Assembly: GCF_030816965.1 (NCBI RefSeq)
Contig: NZ_JAUSYQ010000002.1
Location: 4,435,001 to 4,499,000, forward strand
DNA: 64,000 nucleotides
Direction of reading: 5' to 3'
From: Streptomyces canus
Lineage (GTDB): Bacteria; Actinomycetota; Actinomycetes; Streptomycetales; Streptomycetaceae
Positions 41,353-51,267 of the stretch are shown here, piece by piece; position 1 is the first letter of the stretch; each line of letters opens with the position of its first letter. Position numbers and translations under genes: made by a program. Below the pieces are notes generated by a model, which was given only the letters and a program-made list of their open reading frames with translations, did no database searches and was not told where the DNA came from.

Positions 41353-43115
41353 GCGGAGCAGGCGGTTTCGAGGCGCACGACGAGCACGACGGGTACGAGG
41401 GCAGGGGGGCGCGGGAGGGTTCGGGGGACCGTGGGGTGTTTCCCGAGAGCACGGAGAAACTGAGCGACGGCCTCGGAAAGGGCGACGACAGCCCCCACGG
41501 CCCGGGCGACGACCACGAGGGCGGTCGGGGCGCGGACGAGCACGGCACCGGCGACCCTGCCCGCGCCGGCACAGACGAGTACGGCAAAGCCGACCCGAAC
41601 ACCCCCGGCACGGACACGCACGCCAACACCGACCCGAACACCCCCGCCACGCACACGCACCCCAACACCGACCCGCACAACCCCGCCACGCACACGCACC
41701 CCAACACCGACCCCAACAACCCCGCCACGGGAGGCACCGGCGATCCGTCCCCCCTGGACCCAGGCCGACCGGGCAACCCCGGCCCCGGTGGGACCGACGG
41801 CGAAGGCGACCCGACCCGTCCCGGCGCCGGAGGCGCGGGCAGTGCGGGCGACGGCGGACCCGACAACCCCGACGACCCCGCGGGCAACACCTCGCACGGC
41901 ACCGGCCCCCAGCACCCACCCCGCATACCGCTCCCCCGCGCCTCCGTCGAGGACACCGGCCGTCCGCTGCCCGTGCTGGAGGAGCCGGCCCCCTCCGCTC
42001 CCCTCGTCCTGGAGCACCGTGTGCTGAAGGCGCTGCTCGGGGCGTGGGCGCTGGCCGCGTGTTCGGCGGAGGAGACGGCCGCCGTGGAGGACCACCTCGG
42101 CGTCTGCGGCGCCTGCGCCGACGAGGCACTGCGGCTGCGCGGGGCGGTGGGCCTGCTGCAGCGCCCGGAGAGCCTCGACCTGGACCCCGGCCTGCGCACC
42201 CGCGTCCTCGACAGCTGCCTCGACCGGCGCCCGCCGCGCATCCCGATGCCCGAGTGGGCCACGCCCTACGACGCCGAGACCGCCCGCCTCGACGCCCTGC
42301 TGCAGGACTTCGGCGACGCCGAGTGGCACGCGCCCGTGCGGCTGCGCTGGTTCGACGCCGACGAGGCGACGAGCCGCCGTACGACGGTCGCCGGGGTCAT
42401 AGCCCACCTGATGTCGGTCGACGGCCTCGTCGCGGTCGCCCTGGGCCTGGACGATCCGATGGGCGAGGTCCCCGCGGACGCGCCCACGCCGGCCGGCCGC
42501 ACCGAGGCGTACTGGCGCGCGTCGCACTTCCCGCCGACCCGCTCCGTCCGGACCCCCTGGCGCGAGCAGAGCCACGATCTCGTCCGCACGGTGTCGTTCA
42601 CCGGCGGCACCTCCGGCAAACTCGAGGTGGACTACGGCGACTTCGTCCTCCCCCTCCACGACGCGATGCTGGACCGCGCCTTCGAGTGCTGGGTCCACGC
42701 GGAGGACATCGCGGAGGCCGTCGACTACCCCTACGAGCCGCCGTCCCCCCGCCACCTCAACCGCATGATCGACCTGGCGGCCCGCGTGCTGCCCGCAGTG
42801 CTGGCGGAACGGCGACAGAAGGGTCTGGCGTCACCGATCCATGGACGGCATCTCGTGAGCGCCGGAGGCCCTGGCCGCACTCTGCGTCTGGAGATCGAGG
42901 GCCTGGGTGGGGGCGAGTGGCTGATCCCCCTGGACTCCCCCGCGGAGGTGGGTTCGGCGGAGCACGAGGTCGCCCATGTGGCGCTGGACGGCGTGGAGTT
43001 CTGCCAGCTGGCCGCGGGCCATGTGCCGCCGGCGGAGGCTGCGGCGGGGCAGCTGGGTGATCGTGAGGCGATCAGGGACGTGCTGTTCGCGGCGGCGAGC
43101 TTGAGCCGGATGTAG
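41349..43115 (+). CDS. ZAS-type anti-sigma domain fused to a mycothiol-dependent maleylpyruvate isomerase-like domain
   Basis: A 588-residue protein. Residues 1-215 are hydrophilic and disordered-looking, with Asp/His/Pro-rich 13-residue repeats at 88-126. Residues ~222-270 hold a zinc anti-sigma motif, His249-x3-Cys253-x2-Cys256, in a helical context. Residues ~285-560 form a DinB/MDMPI-type domain (HAPVRLRWFDADEATSRRTTVAGVIAHL is its metal/thiol region). The GTG start overlaps the sigma stop (GTGA). By family knowledge the ZAS part binds the sigma factor and releases it on oxidation; the fused domain suggests mycothiol linkage. The start may lie further downstream, but the reading frame is GC-biased throughout. 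Confidence 0.85.
   Translation: MSGAGGFEAHDEHDGYEGRGAREGSGDRGVFPESTEKLSDGLGKGDDSPHGPGDDHEGGRGADEHGTGDPARAGTDEYGKADPNTPGTDTHANTDPNTPATHTHPNTDPHNPATHTHPNTDPNNPATGGTGDPSPLDPGRPGNPGPGGTDGEGDPTRPGAGGAGSAGDGGPDNPDDPAGNTSHGTGPQHPPRIPLPRASVEDTGRPLPVLEEPAPSAPLVLEHRVLKALLGAWALAACSAEETAAVEDHLGVCGACADEALRLRGAVGLLQRPESLDLDPGLRTRVLDSCLDRRPPRIPMPEWATPYDAETARLDALLQDFGDAEWHAPVRLRWFDADEATSRRTTVAGVIAHLMSVDGLVAVALGLDDPMGEVPADAPTPAGRTEAYWRASHFPPTRSVRTPWREQSHDLVRTVSFTGGTSGKLEVDYGDFVLPLHDAMLDRAFECWVHAEDIAEAVDYPYEPPSPRHLNRMIDLAARVLPAVLAERRQKGLASPIHGRHLVSAGGPGRTLRLEIEGLGGGEWLIPLDSPAEVGSAEHEVAHVALDGVEFCQLAAGHVPPAEAAAGQLGDREAIRDVLFAAASLSRM
41610..41726. repeat. Three 39-bp coding repeats in the anti-sigma gene
   Basis: Encodes TDTHANTDPNTPA, THTHPNTDPHNPA and THTHPNTDPNNPA in tandem (residues 88-126). 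His and Asp spacing could bind metal; function unknown. Confidence 0.85.
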
Positions 43116-43134
43116 GAGGGCGGGCGGGGGCTGG

Positions 43135-43204
43135 TCGCGCAGTTCCCCGCGCCCCTGAAAGACCTCAGCGGAACGTGCCTTGAGGGGCGCGGGGAACTGC
43201 GCGA
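43135..43204. repeat. Perfect 22-bp inverted repeat, likely bidirectional terminator
   Basis: Left arm 43135-43156 and right arm 43183-43204 (AGGGGCGCGGGG + AACTGCGCGA) are exact reverse complements with a 26-nt loop, placed between convergent genes. A third identical arm stands alone at 32058-32079, and a 12-bp piece (CCCCGCGCCCCT) is at 50472-50483. I recognise this as a repeat commonly scattered in Streptomyces intergenic DNA. Confidence 0.85.
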
Positions 43205-43254
43205 GCAACCACGAACCCCCCGCAGCCGCCCACGAAGCAGCAGCCCCCGAGCTC

Positions 43255-44124
43255 CTAGGCGAACACGACCGTCCGCCGCCCGTTCAGCAGGATCCTGCGC
43301 TCGGCATGCCACTTCACGGCCCGGGCCAGCGCCTGGCACTCCACATCCCGCCCGATCGCCACGAGCTGGTCCGGCGTCACGCCATGCCCCACCCGCTCGA
43401 CCTCCTGCTCGATGATCGGCCCCTCATCGAGATCCGCGGTCACATAGTGCGCCGTCGCCCCGATCAGCTTGACGCCCCGCGCATGAGCCTGGTGATACGG
43501 CTTCGCACCCTTGAAGCTCGGCAGGAACGAGTGGTGGATGTTGATGATCTTGCCGCTGAGCTGCTTGCACAGATCGTCGGACAGCACCTGCATGTACCGG
43601 GCGAGCACGACGAGCTCGACGTCCTGCTCGCGCACCAGCTCCAGCAGCCGCGCCTCCGCTTCGGCCTTGTTCTCCCGCGTCACCGGAATGTGGTGGAAGG
43701 GAATGTTGTACGACCCTACGAGCTCGGCGAAGTCGGTGTGGTTGGACACCACCGCGGCGATCTCCACCGGCAGCGCACCTATGCGCGCGCGGAAGAGCAG
43801 GTCGTTCAGGCAGTGCCCGAACTTGCTGACCATCAGCACGACCCGCATCCGGTCCTCGACCCGGTTGATCTGCCAGTCCATGTGGAAGGAGTCACCGATC
43901 GCGGCGAACGACGCCCGCAGCTTGTCCACCGTCACCGGCGCCTCCGCCGAGAAGTGGACGCGCATGAAGAACAGACCCGTGTCGGGGTCGCCGAACTGCT
44001 GGCTGTCCTCGATGTTGCAGCCGGTCATGAAGAGGTAGCTCGACACGGCGTGCACGATGCCCGGCTTGTCGGGGCAGGACAGGGTCAGGACGTACTGGTC
44101 GGCGGGGGCGGACTGCTCGTTCAT
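43255..44124 (-). CDS. purU: Formyltetrahydrofolate deformylase
   Basis: A 289-residue PurU: releases formate from 10-formyl-tetrahydrofolate to balance one-carbon pools. The N-terminal ACT regulatory domain spans 10-90 (LTLSCPDKPGIVHAVSSYLF), followed by a formyltransferase-fold catalytic domain with INIHHSFLPSFKGAKPYHQA and TADLDEGPIIEQEVERVGH, where Asn, His and Asp form the active site. Length is normal for the family. ATG at 44124. It stands alone; the terminator-like inverted repeat lies 51 bp beyond its stop. Cytosolic. Confidence 0.93.
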   Translation of the reverse strand: MNEQSAPADQYVLTLSCPDKPGIVHAVSSYLFMTGCNIEDSQQFGDPDTGLFFMRVHFSAEAPVTVDKLRASFAAIGDSFHMDWQINRVEDRMRVVLMVSKFGHCLNDLLFRARIGALPVEIAAVVSNHTDFAELVGSYNIPFHHIPVTRENKAEAEARLLELVREQDVELVVLARYMQVLSDDLCKQLSGKIINIHHSFLPSFKGAKPYHQAHARGVKLIGATAHYVTADLDEGPIIEQEVERVGHGVTPDQLVAIGRDVECQALARAVKWHAERRILLNGRRTVVFA

Positions 44125-44170
44125 GCAGGACAGGGTCGCATATCCACCGGTGCGGCAAACATCGCGTCCG

Positions 44171-44671
44171 TCACGCGGACCGGGTCATGATCTGCAGCAC
44201 CTGGAGCGTGCGCGGCGGCACGTCCGGGTCCTCCCCGTCGGCCGTCGCCATCCGCACGTGCGCGTCCCGCGCCGCCCGCACCGCGTCCGGCCACCCCGGG
44301 TTCTCCATGTACACGGAGACGGGGGCGTCCGGGCCGACCTGGTGCATGATCCGCAGCACCCTGAGGACGGCGGTGTCGACAAGGGCCGCCTCCTGGGAGT
44401 CCCGGAAGATCGTGCCCACGTACTTCTCGGCGGACCAGTTGTCCAGCCAGGTGTCCTCGACGAGGCGGTACACGGCGTCGGTCACGTCCCCGTACCCCTC
44501 GACGCCGGCCAGCCAGACGTTCTGCTGGAACTGCGGGTCGGAGAGCATGTGCAGCGCGGAGCGCACATTGCTGCGCCAGCGCCACCACGGCATGTCGTTC
44601 AGTGGCATGCCGCCCATGGTGGAGGAGCGACGGCCGCGACGGGAAGAGTTCTCCGAACCTTGCACGGTCAC
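44171..44671 (-). CDS. Conserved Streptomyces hypothetical protein (SCO4402-like family)
   Basis: A 166-residue cytosolic-looking protein that I recognise as a widely conserved actinobacterial family without known role. The core begins MPLNDMPWWRWRSNVRSAL and includes FQQNVWLAGVEGYGDVTDAV and DNWSAEKYVGTIFRDSQEAA. Asp/Glu and Trp-rich; no membrane segment or known catalytic motif. The GTG at 44671 is used; GTG at 44704 and ATG at 44581 are alternatives, and the first ~30 residues are Ser/Arg-rich. It lies 46 bp upstream of purU on the same strand. Confidence 0.75.
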   Translation of the reverse strand: MTVQGSENSSRRGRRSSTMGGMPLNDMPWWRWRSNVRSALHMLSDPQFQQNVWLAGVEGYGDVTDAVYRLVEDTWLDNWSAEKYVGTIFRDSQEAALVDTAVLRVLRIMHQVGPDAPVSVYMENPGWPDAVRAARDAHVRMATADGEDPDVPPRTLQVLQIMTRSA

Positions 44672-44789
44672 CGATCGTACGTTCTTCCCCCATACGTGCC
44701 TCACAGGCCCCCGGTGTTCACCTTTACGTCACCCTTCATCTACCGAGGGTCACTTCCGAGTTGGCGATGTGACGGAAGCGTGTGGGTCC

Positions 44790-46127
44790 ATGACCGGCAG
44801 GCGACGCATCCGCAGCCCCTTCCTCCCCCGGCACCACCGGCCCGTCAGAGCCACCGCCCTCGCGGCGGGGGCACTCCTGGCGTGTGCTTCCCTCGCCGCC
44901 GGTTGCGGGGTCGTCCCCGGTACCGCGGGGGGTTCCGAGGACGGCCCGATCAAGGTCATGACCTGGGCCCCGTCGGACACCAAGGCGACCAACAAGCCCG
45001 GCATGCCCGCCTTCGCCCAGGCGTACGCCCACTGGATCAACTCCAAGGGCGGCATCAACGGCCGTAAGCTCACTGTTCTGACCTGCAACGACCACAACGA
45101 CGGAGTGTCCGCGGCGAAATGCGCCCGGCGCGCGGTCAAGGAGAACGTCGTCGCGGTCGTCGGCTCCTACAGCCAGTACGCCGACTCCTTCTTCCCGCCC
45201 CTCGAGGCCGCCGGCATCCCCTACATAGGCGGCTACGGCGTCACCAACGCCGAGTTCACCAGCCCGCTGTCCTACCCCGTCAACGGCGGCCAGCCCACCC
45301 TGCTGGCAGGCCTCGGCAAGGCGCTCGCCACGACCTGCGGCAACGTCACCCTCGTACGGCCCGACACCATCGCGGGCGACGAGCTGCCCGTACTGCTGGA
45401 CTCCGGACTGACCACCGGCCGACACCGGGCCGCGGACGACGTGCGGGCGGCGGACGACGCCACCGAGTACTCGGCGCAGTCCACGAAGGCCCTCGACGGC
45501 TCGACGTCCGGCGCCCCGGCTTCCGGCTCGAAGCAGGGATGTGTGGTGCCCGCGCTCGGCGACCGCACCAGCACCTTCATGGACTCCTTCCGGCGCGCCC
45601 GCGAGGAGTACCCGCAGGTACGCACGGCCATGGCGATGGGCAGCGTCGACCAGACGGTGATCGACGCGTCCGGCGGGGCCTCGGGACCCTACGAGGGGTC
45701 GTACATCACCGGCTGGTACCCCGTGGAGAGCGATGCCCGCTGGGCCGCGATGAAGAAGGTCATCAGCGAGGAGGCCTTCGGCGACAACCGCATCGACTCG
45801 GCGGACGCGGGGGTGCAGACCACCTGGATCGCCTACACGGTGTTCACGAAGGCCGTCGAGTCGCTCGCCAGCGGCGAGGTGTCCGCCGGCAGCGTCCGCG
45901 CCACCCTCAACGACGGCCTCAAGACCCCGACGGGTGGTCTGACGCCGACCCTGCGGTGGACCACTCGGGACACCTGGAGCTCCGCCGACGACCTCGCCTC
46001 GGTCGGCTTCCCGCGCATGGTCAACGCCCATGTGACGCTCCAGGTGGTGCGTCAGGGCCAGCTCGTGGCGGCGCGCAAGGGATTCACCGACGTGACGAGG
46101 ACGCTCCAGAACGCGGACGTCAACTGA
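44790..46127 (+). CDS. Branched-chain amino-acid-type substrate-binding lipoprotein
   Basis: A 445-residue exported lipoprotein: Arg/His-rich n-region, hydrophobic ATALAAGALLACASLAAGC with the lipobox cysteine at about 39, then a type-1 periplasmic binding fold (IKVMTWAPSDTKATNKPGMPAFAQAYAHWINSKGGING, a Leu/Ile/Val-binding pattern quoted here in part; further VVAVVGSYSQYADSF). ABC permease and ATPase genes are not adjacent, so it is either an orphan receptor or serves a distant transporter. ATG at 44790 with GGAAG upstream; GTG at 44769 is possible. Confidence 0.82.
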   Translation: MTGRRRIRSPFLPRHHRPVRATALAAGALLACASLAAGCGVVPGTAGGSEDGPIKVMTWAPSDTKATNKPGMPAFAQAYAHWINSKGGINGRKLTVLTCNDHNDGVSAAKCARRAVKENVVAVVGSYSQYADSFFPPLEAAGIPYIGGYGVTNAEFTSPLSYPVNGGQPTLLAGLGKALATTCGNVTLVRPDTIAGDELPVLLDSGLTTGRHRAADDVRAADDATEYSAQSTKALDGSTSGAPASGSKQGCVVPALGDRTSTFMDSFRRAREEYPQVRTAMAMGSVDQTVIDASGGASGPYEGSYITGWYPVESDARWAAMKKVISEEAFGDNRIDSADAGVQTTWIAYTVFTKAVESLASGEVSAGSVRATLNDGLKTPTGGLTPTLRWTTRDTWSSADDLASVGFPRMVNAHVTLQVVRQGQLVAARKGFTDVTRTLQNADVN

Positions 46128-46160
46128 CCCGCGGGGGGCGCGACGCCCCCCGCGGACCGC

Positions 46161-47921
46161 TCAGAGCTGGGTCGCCGTGCGCTCGGTCAGGCTGTACTTC
46201 CTGGCGATCGCGTTCCACAGCCGGGCCGCCTCGGCCTTCTCGGTGCTGGCGGTGCCGCTGTCCCGGTTGCCGGCCTGGGTCTGGCCCGTGATGCGGGCCT
46301 GGCCCTTCTTGCAGCCCTTCTTGCCGGCGGCCTGGTCGGCCCAGGCCGCGTAGTGGTTGTCGGCGGACGCGGACGCCTGCCAGGCCTTGGTGAGGGCGTC
46401 GGTCAGCTCGGCGTGGCTCGGCAACCGGTCGACGGGGAGCGCCTTGAGCCGGGTCACCAGTCCGGTGCGCTGGGCCGCCGCGTCCCGCAGGTCCTTGGCC
46501 GCCTGGCCGAGGTTCTTGCAGGACTTCACGTTCGCCACCGCGCTGATCACCGAGGAACGGCTGTTGCCACTGTCGGCGAGCAGCTTGTCCAGCTCGGCGG
46601 CCTGGGCCTTCGCGGGATCGGCGGACGGCGAGGCGGAGCCGTCGGTCGCGGGGGCCGTCGCCGACACGGTCTGGTTCTTGTCGCCGCCGTCGCCGCCCCC
46701 GGCGAGCAGCGCGCCCGCACCGATGCCGAGCACGACGATTCCGATGCCCACGGCCGCGATGACGACCGCCCGCGACCGCCCGCGGCCCCCTCGGTCGCCG
46801 TCGTCGTAGACGTCACCGCCCGGCGGGCCGTACGGCGGCTGGGCGCCGTACGACGGCTGCTGGGCCCCGTACGACGGCTGCTGGGCCCCGTACGCGGGCG
46901 GTACGGTCTCGGGCTGGGCGAACCGTGGCATCTGCTGCGTGGACGCGGCCCCGCCGTCACCGCCCGGCCCACCGCGGAAGAGGTTGTCGAACTCGGAGGG
47001 CGGCTGCCGTTCCCCGCCGTAGGGCGCGCCGGGGGCCTGCCCGGGCACGGGCGCGATGAACTGCGTGGCCTCGGCGTCGGGACCGCTCGGCGCACCGGGT
47101 CCGGGGGCCGCGTTCTGCGGGGGCTGCGCGCCGTACGGGGCCTGCGGGTGTGGCCTCGGGTAGTGCGCCGCCTCGGCGGACACCTCGGGCGGGAGCGCGC
47201 CGGGGCGGACGGGCGGCAGGTACTGGGTGGCTCCCTCGTGCGCGGCGGGGGTGGCCGTGACCGGCGGTATGAACTGCGTGGCGCCCTCGTCGGCGGGCGG
47301 CAGGGGCGCGGAGGCGGGTGTGCCGGAGGCCGACGGCAGGGGCTGACCCACGGGCGGGAGGTAGTAGGAGGTCGGCTCGTTGGAGTCATAGCCCGGCGCG
47401 GGCTGCTGCGGAGCACCGGTCCCGGGAGCCCCGTAGGGCGCGACCTGGCCCTGCTGCGGGGGCAGTGGCTGGGACTGGGGGGCAGGTTGGCCGACGGGCG
47501 GCAGGTAGTACGAGGTCGGCTCGTCAGTGTCGTAACCCGGCGCGGGCTGGGACAGGGGCGGTATGCCGTCGGGCCGCTGGGGCGTGCCCCAGGTCTGGGC
47601 GGGCGGCTGCGACCAGTCCTGGGCCTGCGGCTGGTCCTGGCCGGGCTGATCCTGGCCCTGCTGCCGGCCGGGGCCCCACGGGGTGCCCCACGCCTGACCG
47701 CCGGGCGGCTGGCCGTACGCCGCGTCGGGCGCCGGGCCGGGCGGGCCCGGCTGCGGAGGGCCGCCATAACCGCCCTGCTGCGGGGGCCCGTATCCGGGCT
47801 GCGGACCGCCGTGCCCACCCGTCTGTCCCGGCAGCAGGGGTTCCCCGCCGTCGGAGGGCAGCACGATGCCTTCGCGCGCTTCGCGCGCCGAGGGCTGCTC
47901 GCCCTGTCCACTCTGCGTCAC
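46161..47921 (-). CDS. Pro/Gln/Gly-rich single-span membrane protein with repeated Thr motifs
   Basis: A 586-residue protein. Residues 1-380 are a disordered, Pro/Gln/Gly/Tyr-rich cytoplasmic region with repeated short motifs (DEPTSYYLPPV, NEPTSYYLPPV, EGATQFIPPV, EGATQYLPPV, EATQFIAPV) and YGAQQPS repeats. One membrane helix follows at about 386-406 (AVVIAAVGIGIVVLGIGAGALL). The extracellular 180 residues are helical with cysteines in VKSCKNLG and KKGCKKGQ. The Thr motifs resemble targets of Ser/Thr kinases recognised by FHA domains; this is inference. AGGAG precedes the GTG at 47921. Convergent with the lipoprotein gene. Confidence 0.82.
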   Translation of the reverse strand: MTQSGQGEQPSAREAREGIVLPSDGGEPLLPGQTGGHGGPQPGYGPPQQGGYGGPPQPGPPGPAPDAAYGQPPGGQAWGTPWGPGRQQGQDQPGQDQPQAQDWSQPPAQTWGTPQRPDGIPPLSQPAPGYDTDEPTSYYLPPVGQPAPQSQPLPPQQGQVAPYGAPGTGAPQQPAPGYDSNEPTSYYLPPVGQPLPSASGTPASAPLPPADEGATQFIPPVTATPAAHEGATQYLPPVRPGALPPEVSAEAAHYPRPHPQAPYGAQPPQNAAPGPGAPSGPDAEATQFIAPVPGQAPGAPYGGERQPPSEFDNLFRGGPGGDGGAASTQQMPRFAQPETVPPAYGAQQPSYGAQQPSYGAQPPYGPPGGDVYDDGDRGGRGRSRAVVIAAVGIGIVVLGIGAGALLAGGGDGGDKNQTVSATAPATDGSASPSADPAKAQAAELDKLLADSGNSRSSVISAVANVKSCKNLGQAAKDLRDAAAQRTGLVTRLKALPVDRLPSHAELTDALTKAWQASASADNHYAAWADQAAGKKGCKKGQARITGQTQAGNRDSGTASTEKAEAARLWNAIARKYSLTERTATQL

Positions 47922-48091
47922 CGGGACTCCTACTTATGGGGGAACTTCGGAATCGTCGGCTCACGCTACCGGGTCCTCCGAGCCCGGTGCCACGTAGCAC
48001 AGGACGTGACCTGCGTCCCTGTGACCGCAGTAACAAATCCCGGGAGATCACGTGACGGTTCCGGGCTCGTATCCGCTGTATATGTCCTCCT

Positions 48092-49477
48092 CTACGCGGC
48101 CGCCTGAAGGTCCAGCCGGGCCCCGAACTCCCTTACGACGGGCTCGTCCCGGAACGGCTCGAGGCGCTGCTGGAAGTCGTCGAGGTACTCCGCGCCCCGG
48201 TTGGAACGGACGGTCTCCAGCAACTCCACCGCTTTCAGGCCGGTGTTGCAGGCCTGCTCGATCTCGCGCTGCTGCACCTGCGCGGAGGCGAGCAGGACCA
48301 GACCGATGGCCCGCCGGCGCGCCTTGTTCTCGGGGAGCCCGTCCAGGGACTCCTGCGCGCACCGCGCCGCCGCTTCGGCCTGGCCGAGGTCGCGGTGGCA
48401 GTGGGCCAACTCGTCGGCCAGATAGGCCTCGTCGAAGTGCGCGATCCAGGCGGGGTCGTCGCCGGAGGAGGGATCCGCCGCCTCCAGCGCGTGCACGGCC
48501 CGCCCGGAGGCCGCCTGGGTGGCCCGCACATCGCCCATGAGTGCGTGCCCGCGGGCCTCCGCCGCGTAGAACATCGCCTCCGCGCGCGGTGTCACCCGAC
48601 CCCGCGCCCCCTCCTGTGCCGCCCGCGCCAACTGGGCGATCTCGCGCGGGTTCCCGAGCTGCGCGGCGAGGTGGCTCATGGACGCGGCGAGCACATAACC
48701 GCCGTATCCGCGGTCGCCCGCCGCCTGCGCGAGCCGCAGCGCCTGGATGTAGTACCGCTGCGCCAGGCCCGGTTGCCCGGTGTCGATCGCCATGTACCCC
48801 GCGAGCTCCGTCAACCGGGCGACGGCGGCGAACAGGTCACGCCCGATCGCTTCCCGGTACGACCCCGCGAGCAGCCCGGAGACCACGCTGTTGAGGTAGT
48901 GCACCACGACCGGGCGCACATGCCCGCTGCCGTACTGGTGATCGAGGTCGACGAGCGCCTGGGTCATCGCGCGCACGGCCGCCACGTCGGACTGCCCCAC
49001 GCGCGGGCCCGCCTGGCGCGCCACCTGCGAGTCGGGCGAGGAGATCAGCCAGTCGCGGCTCGGCTCGACCAGCGCGGACGCGGCCACCGAGGAGCCGGAC
49101 AGGAAGTCCCGGCGGCCCACGTCACTGCGCCACAGCTCACACACCTGCTCGATGGCGCCCAGTACCGTCGGCGAGAACTGGAGCCCGACACCGGAGGCGA
49201 GGTTCTTGCCGTTGGCCATGCCGATCTCGTCGATCGTGACCGTACGGCCGAGTTTGCGCCCGAGAGCCTCCGCGATGATCGCGGGCGCCCTGCCCCGCGG
49301 CTGCTGTCCGCGCAGCCAGCGGGCCACGGACGTCTTGTCGTAGCGCAGGTCGAGGCCGTGCTCGGCGCCGCACATGTTGACCCGGCGGGCCAGCCCGGCG
49401 TTCGAGCACCCCGCCTCCTGGATGAGCGCCTGCAGCCGTTCGTTCGGCTGCCGCGCGACGAGAGGCCTTGCGGCCAT
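48092..49477 (-). CDS. NsdA-like TPR transcriptional regulator
   Basis: A 461-residue protein with an N-terminal XRE-like region (PNERLQALIQEAGCSNAGLARRVN, then YDKTSVARWLRGQQPRGRAP, about 9-75) and a long C-terminal array of TPR-like helices (GYMAIDTGQPGLAQRYYIQAL, AEARGHALMGDVRATQAAS, LGQAEAAARCAQESL). This is the layout of Streptomyces NsdA-family regulators, which affect sporulation and antibiotic production. The ATG at 49477 follows GGGGG. Divergent from the primase/polymerase-like gene across 302 bp. Direct DNA targets unknown. Confidence 0.83.
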   Translation of the reverse strand: MAARPLVARQPNERLQALIQEAGCSNAGLARRVNMCGAEHGLDLRYDKTSVARWLRGQQPRGRAPAIIAEALGRKLGRTVTIDEIGMANGKNLASGVGLQFSPTVLGAIEQVCELWRSDVGRRDFLSGSSVAASALVEPSRDWLISSPDSQVARQAGPRVGQSDVAAVRAMTQALVDLDHQYGSGHVRPVVVHYLNSVVSGLLAGSYREAIGRDLFAAVARLTELAGYMAIDTGQPGLAQRYYIQALRLAQAAGDRGYGGYVLAASMSHLAAQLGNPREIAQLARAAQEGARGRVTPRAEAMFYAAEARGHALMGDVRATQAASGRAVHALEAADPSSGDDPAWIAHFDEAYLADELAHCHRDLGQAEAAARCAQESLDGLPENKARRRAIGLVLLASAQVQQREIEQACNTGLKAVELLETVRSNRGAEYLDDFQQRLEPFRDEPVVREFGARLDLQAAA

Positions 49478-49779
49478 TGGCGTACCCCCTGTGGCTGCGG
49501 TGCCTGCCCACGCACCGAGTTGACGTGTCTTCCACCGAAAAGTTCCGGCCGTGAAGATCAATGCCCCGCCGAGATGTCGAAAATGCGAAGCATGCGAGGA
49601 TTGCCGGGGTAAAGACTCGTACCTACCCCCACACGTGGTTACCCAGCTCACGCCGAGGTTCCTCCTCTGCGCCCCCGCGCATGCATCCATGCGCCCCAAA
49701 TGCGGAATCGATGCGCTGCCCCCGCGCGCAGGTCCTGGCCTGGCCGTAACCCGAGGTGGGCGCGGGAGTTGTGCTGAGC
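49478..49779. other. Divergent intergenic region
   Basis: 302 bp with locally reduced G+C (49540-49620) and several GATGCGC/GCATGC motifs (49676-49720: GCGCATGCATCCATGCGC is a partial palindrome). It should hold promoters for both flanking genes; no small gene is convincing. Confidence 0.5.
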
Positions 49780-50433
49780 GTGGAAGAGACGATCGCGGGC
49801 ACCGAAGCCGCTCAGATTCCGAAGCAGCGCGGGGTATCGCTGCTGGATACAGCCGTTCGATACGCCGAGGACCGCCACTGGGACGTCGTCCCCGGCACCT
49901 GGCTGGAAGCCGTCGACGGGGTGCAGCGGTGCTCCTGCGGTGACGCCGCGTGCGCCGTGCCCGGGGCGCATCCCACTCGGGAGGACTGGGCGACGCAGGC
50001 CACGGGCAGTGCGACGGTCGCGCGCCGGATGTGGCAGAAGCAGCCTGCGGCTTCGATTCTCTTGCCGACCGGCCGGACGTTCGACGCGATCTCCGTTCCG
50101 GAGACGGCGGGGTTTCTGGCGCTGGCCCGCTTGGAGCGCATGGAGGCGACTCTGGGGCCCGTGACGGTGACGCCCGATCGCCGGATGCACTTCTTCGTGC
50201 TGCCGGGGGCGTCGGTGAAGATGCCGGAGTTGGTCCGGCATCTTGGCTGGACTCCCTCGTCGCTTGATCTGATCGCGCTGGGGGAAGGGTCGTATGTCGC
50301 CGGTCCCCCTACTCGGTACGGGTCGTCCGGTGCCGTTCAGTGGGCCTGCCGTCCGACGCCCGCGAACCGTTGGCTTCCGGATGCCGAGGAGTTGATCTCC
50401 CCGCTTGCCTATGCGTGCGGTCGGGACAGGTGA
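49780..50433 (+). CDS. Primase/polymerase (Prim-Pol)-domain-like protein
   Basis: A 217-residue protein similar to the N-terminal domain of bifunctional DNA primase/polymerases: TAVRYAEDRHWDVVPGTWLE, a cysteine-rich SCGDAACAVPGAHPTREDWA, ASILLPTGRTFDAISVPE and PDRRMHFFVLPG. The catalytic Asp pair of true Prim-Pols is not evident, so it may be a non-catalytic homologue; such stand-alone proteins are common in Streptomyces core genomes. The GTG at 49780 is favoured by GGGAG eleven bases upstream; 49756 and 49771 are possible starts. Confidence 0.72.
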   Translation: MEETIAGTEAAQIPKQRGVSLLDTAVRYAEDRHWDVVPGTWLEAVDGVQRCSCGDAACAVPGAHPTREDWATQATGSATVARRMWQKQPAASILLPTGRTFDAISVPETAGFLALARLERMEATLGPVTVTPDRRMHFFVLPGASVKMPELVRHLGWTPSSLDLIALGEGSYVAGPPTRYGSSGAVQWACRPTPANRWLPDAEELISPLAYACGRDR

Positions 50434-50496
50434 CGTGAGCCACGCGGCGGAGCCGCAGGAAAAGGCACGGCCCCCGCGCCCCTAAGGTTGGCGTTC

Positions 50497-51263
<767 letters not shown>

Positions 51264-51267
<4 letters not shown>

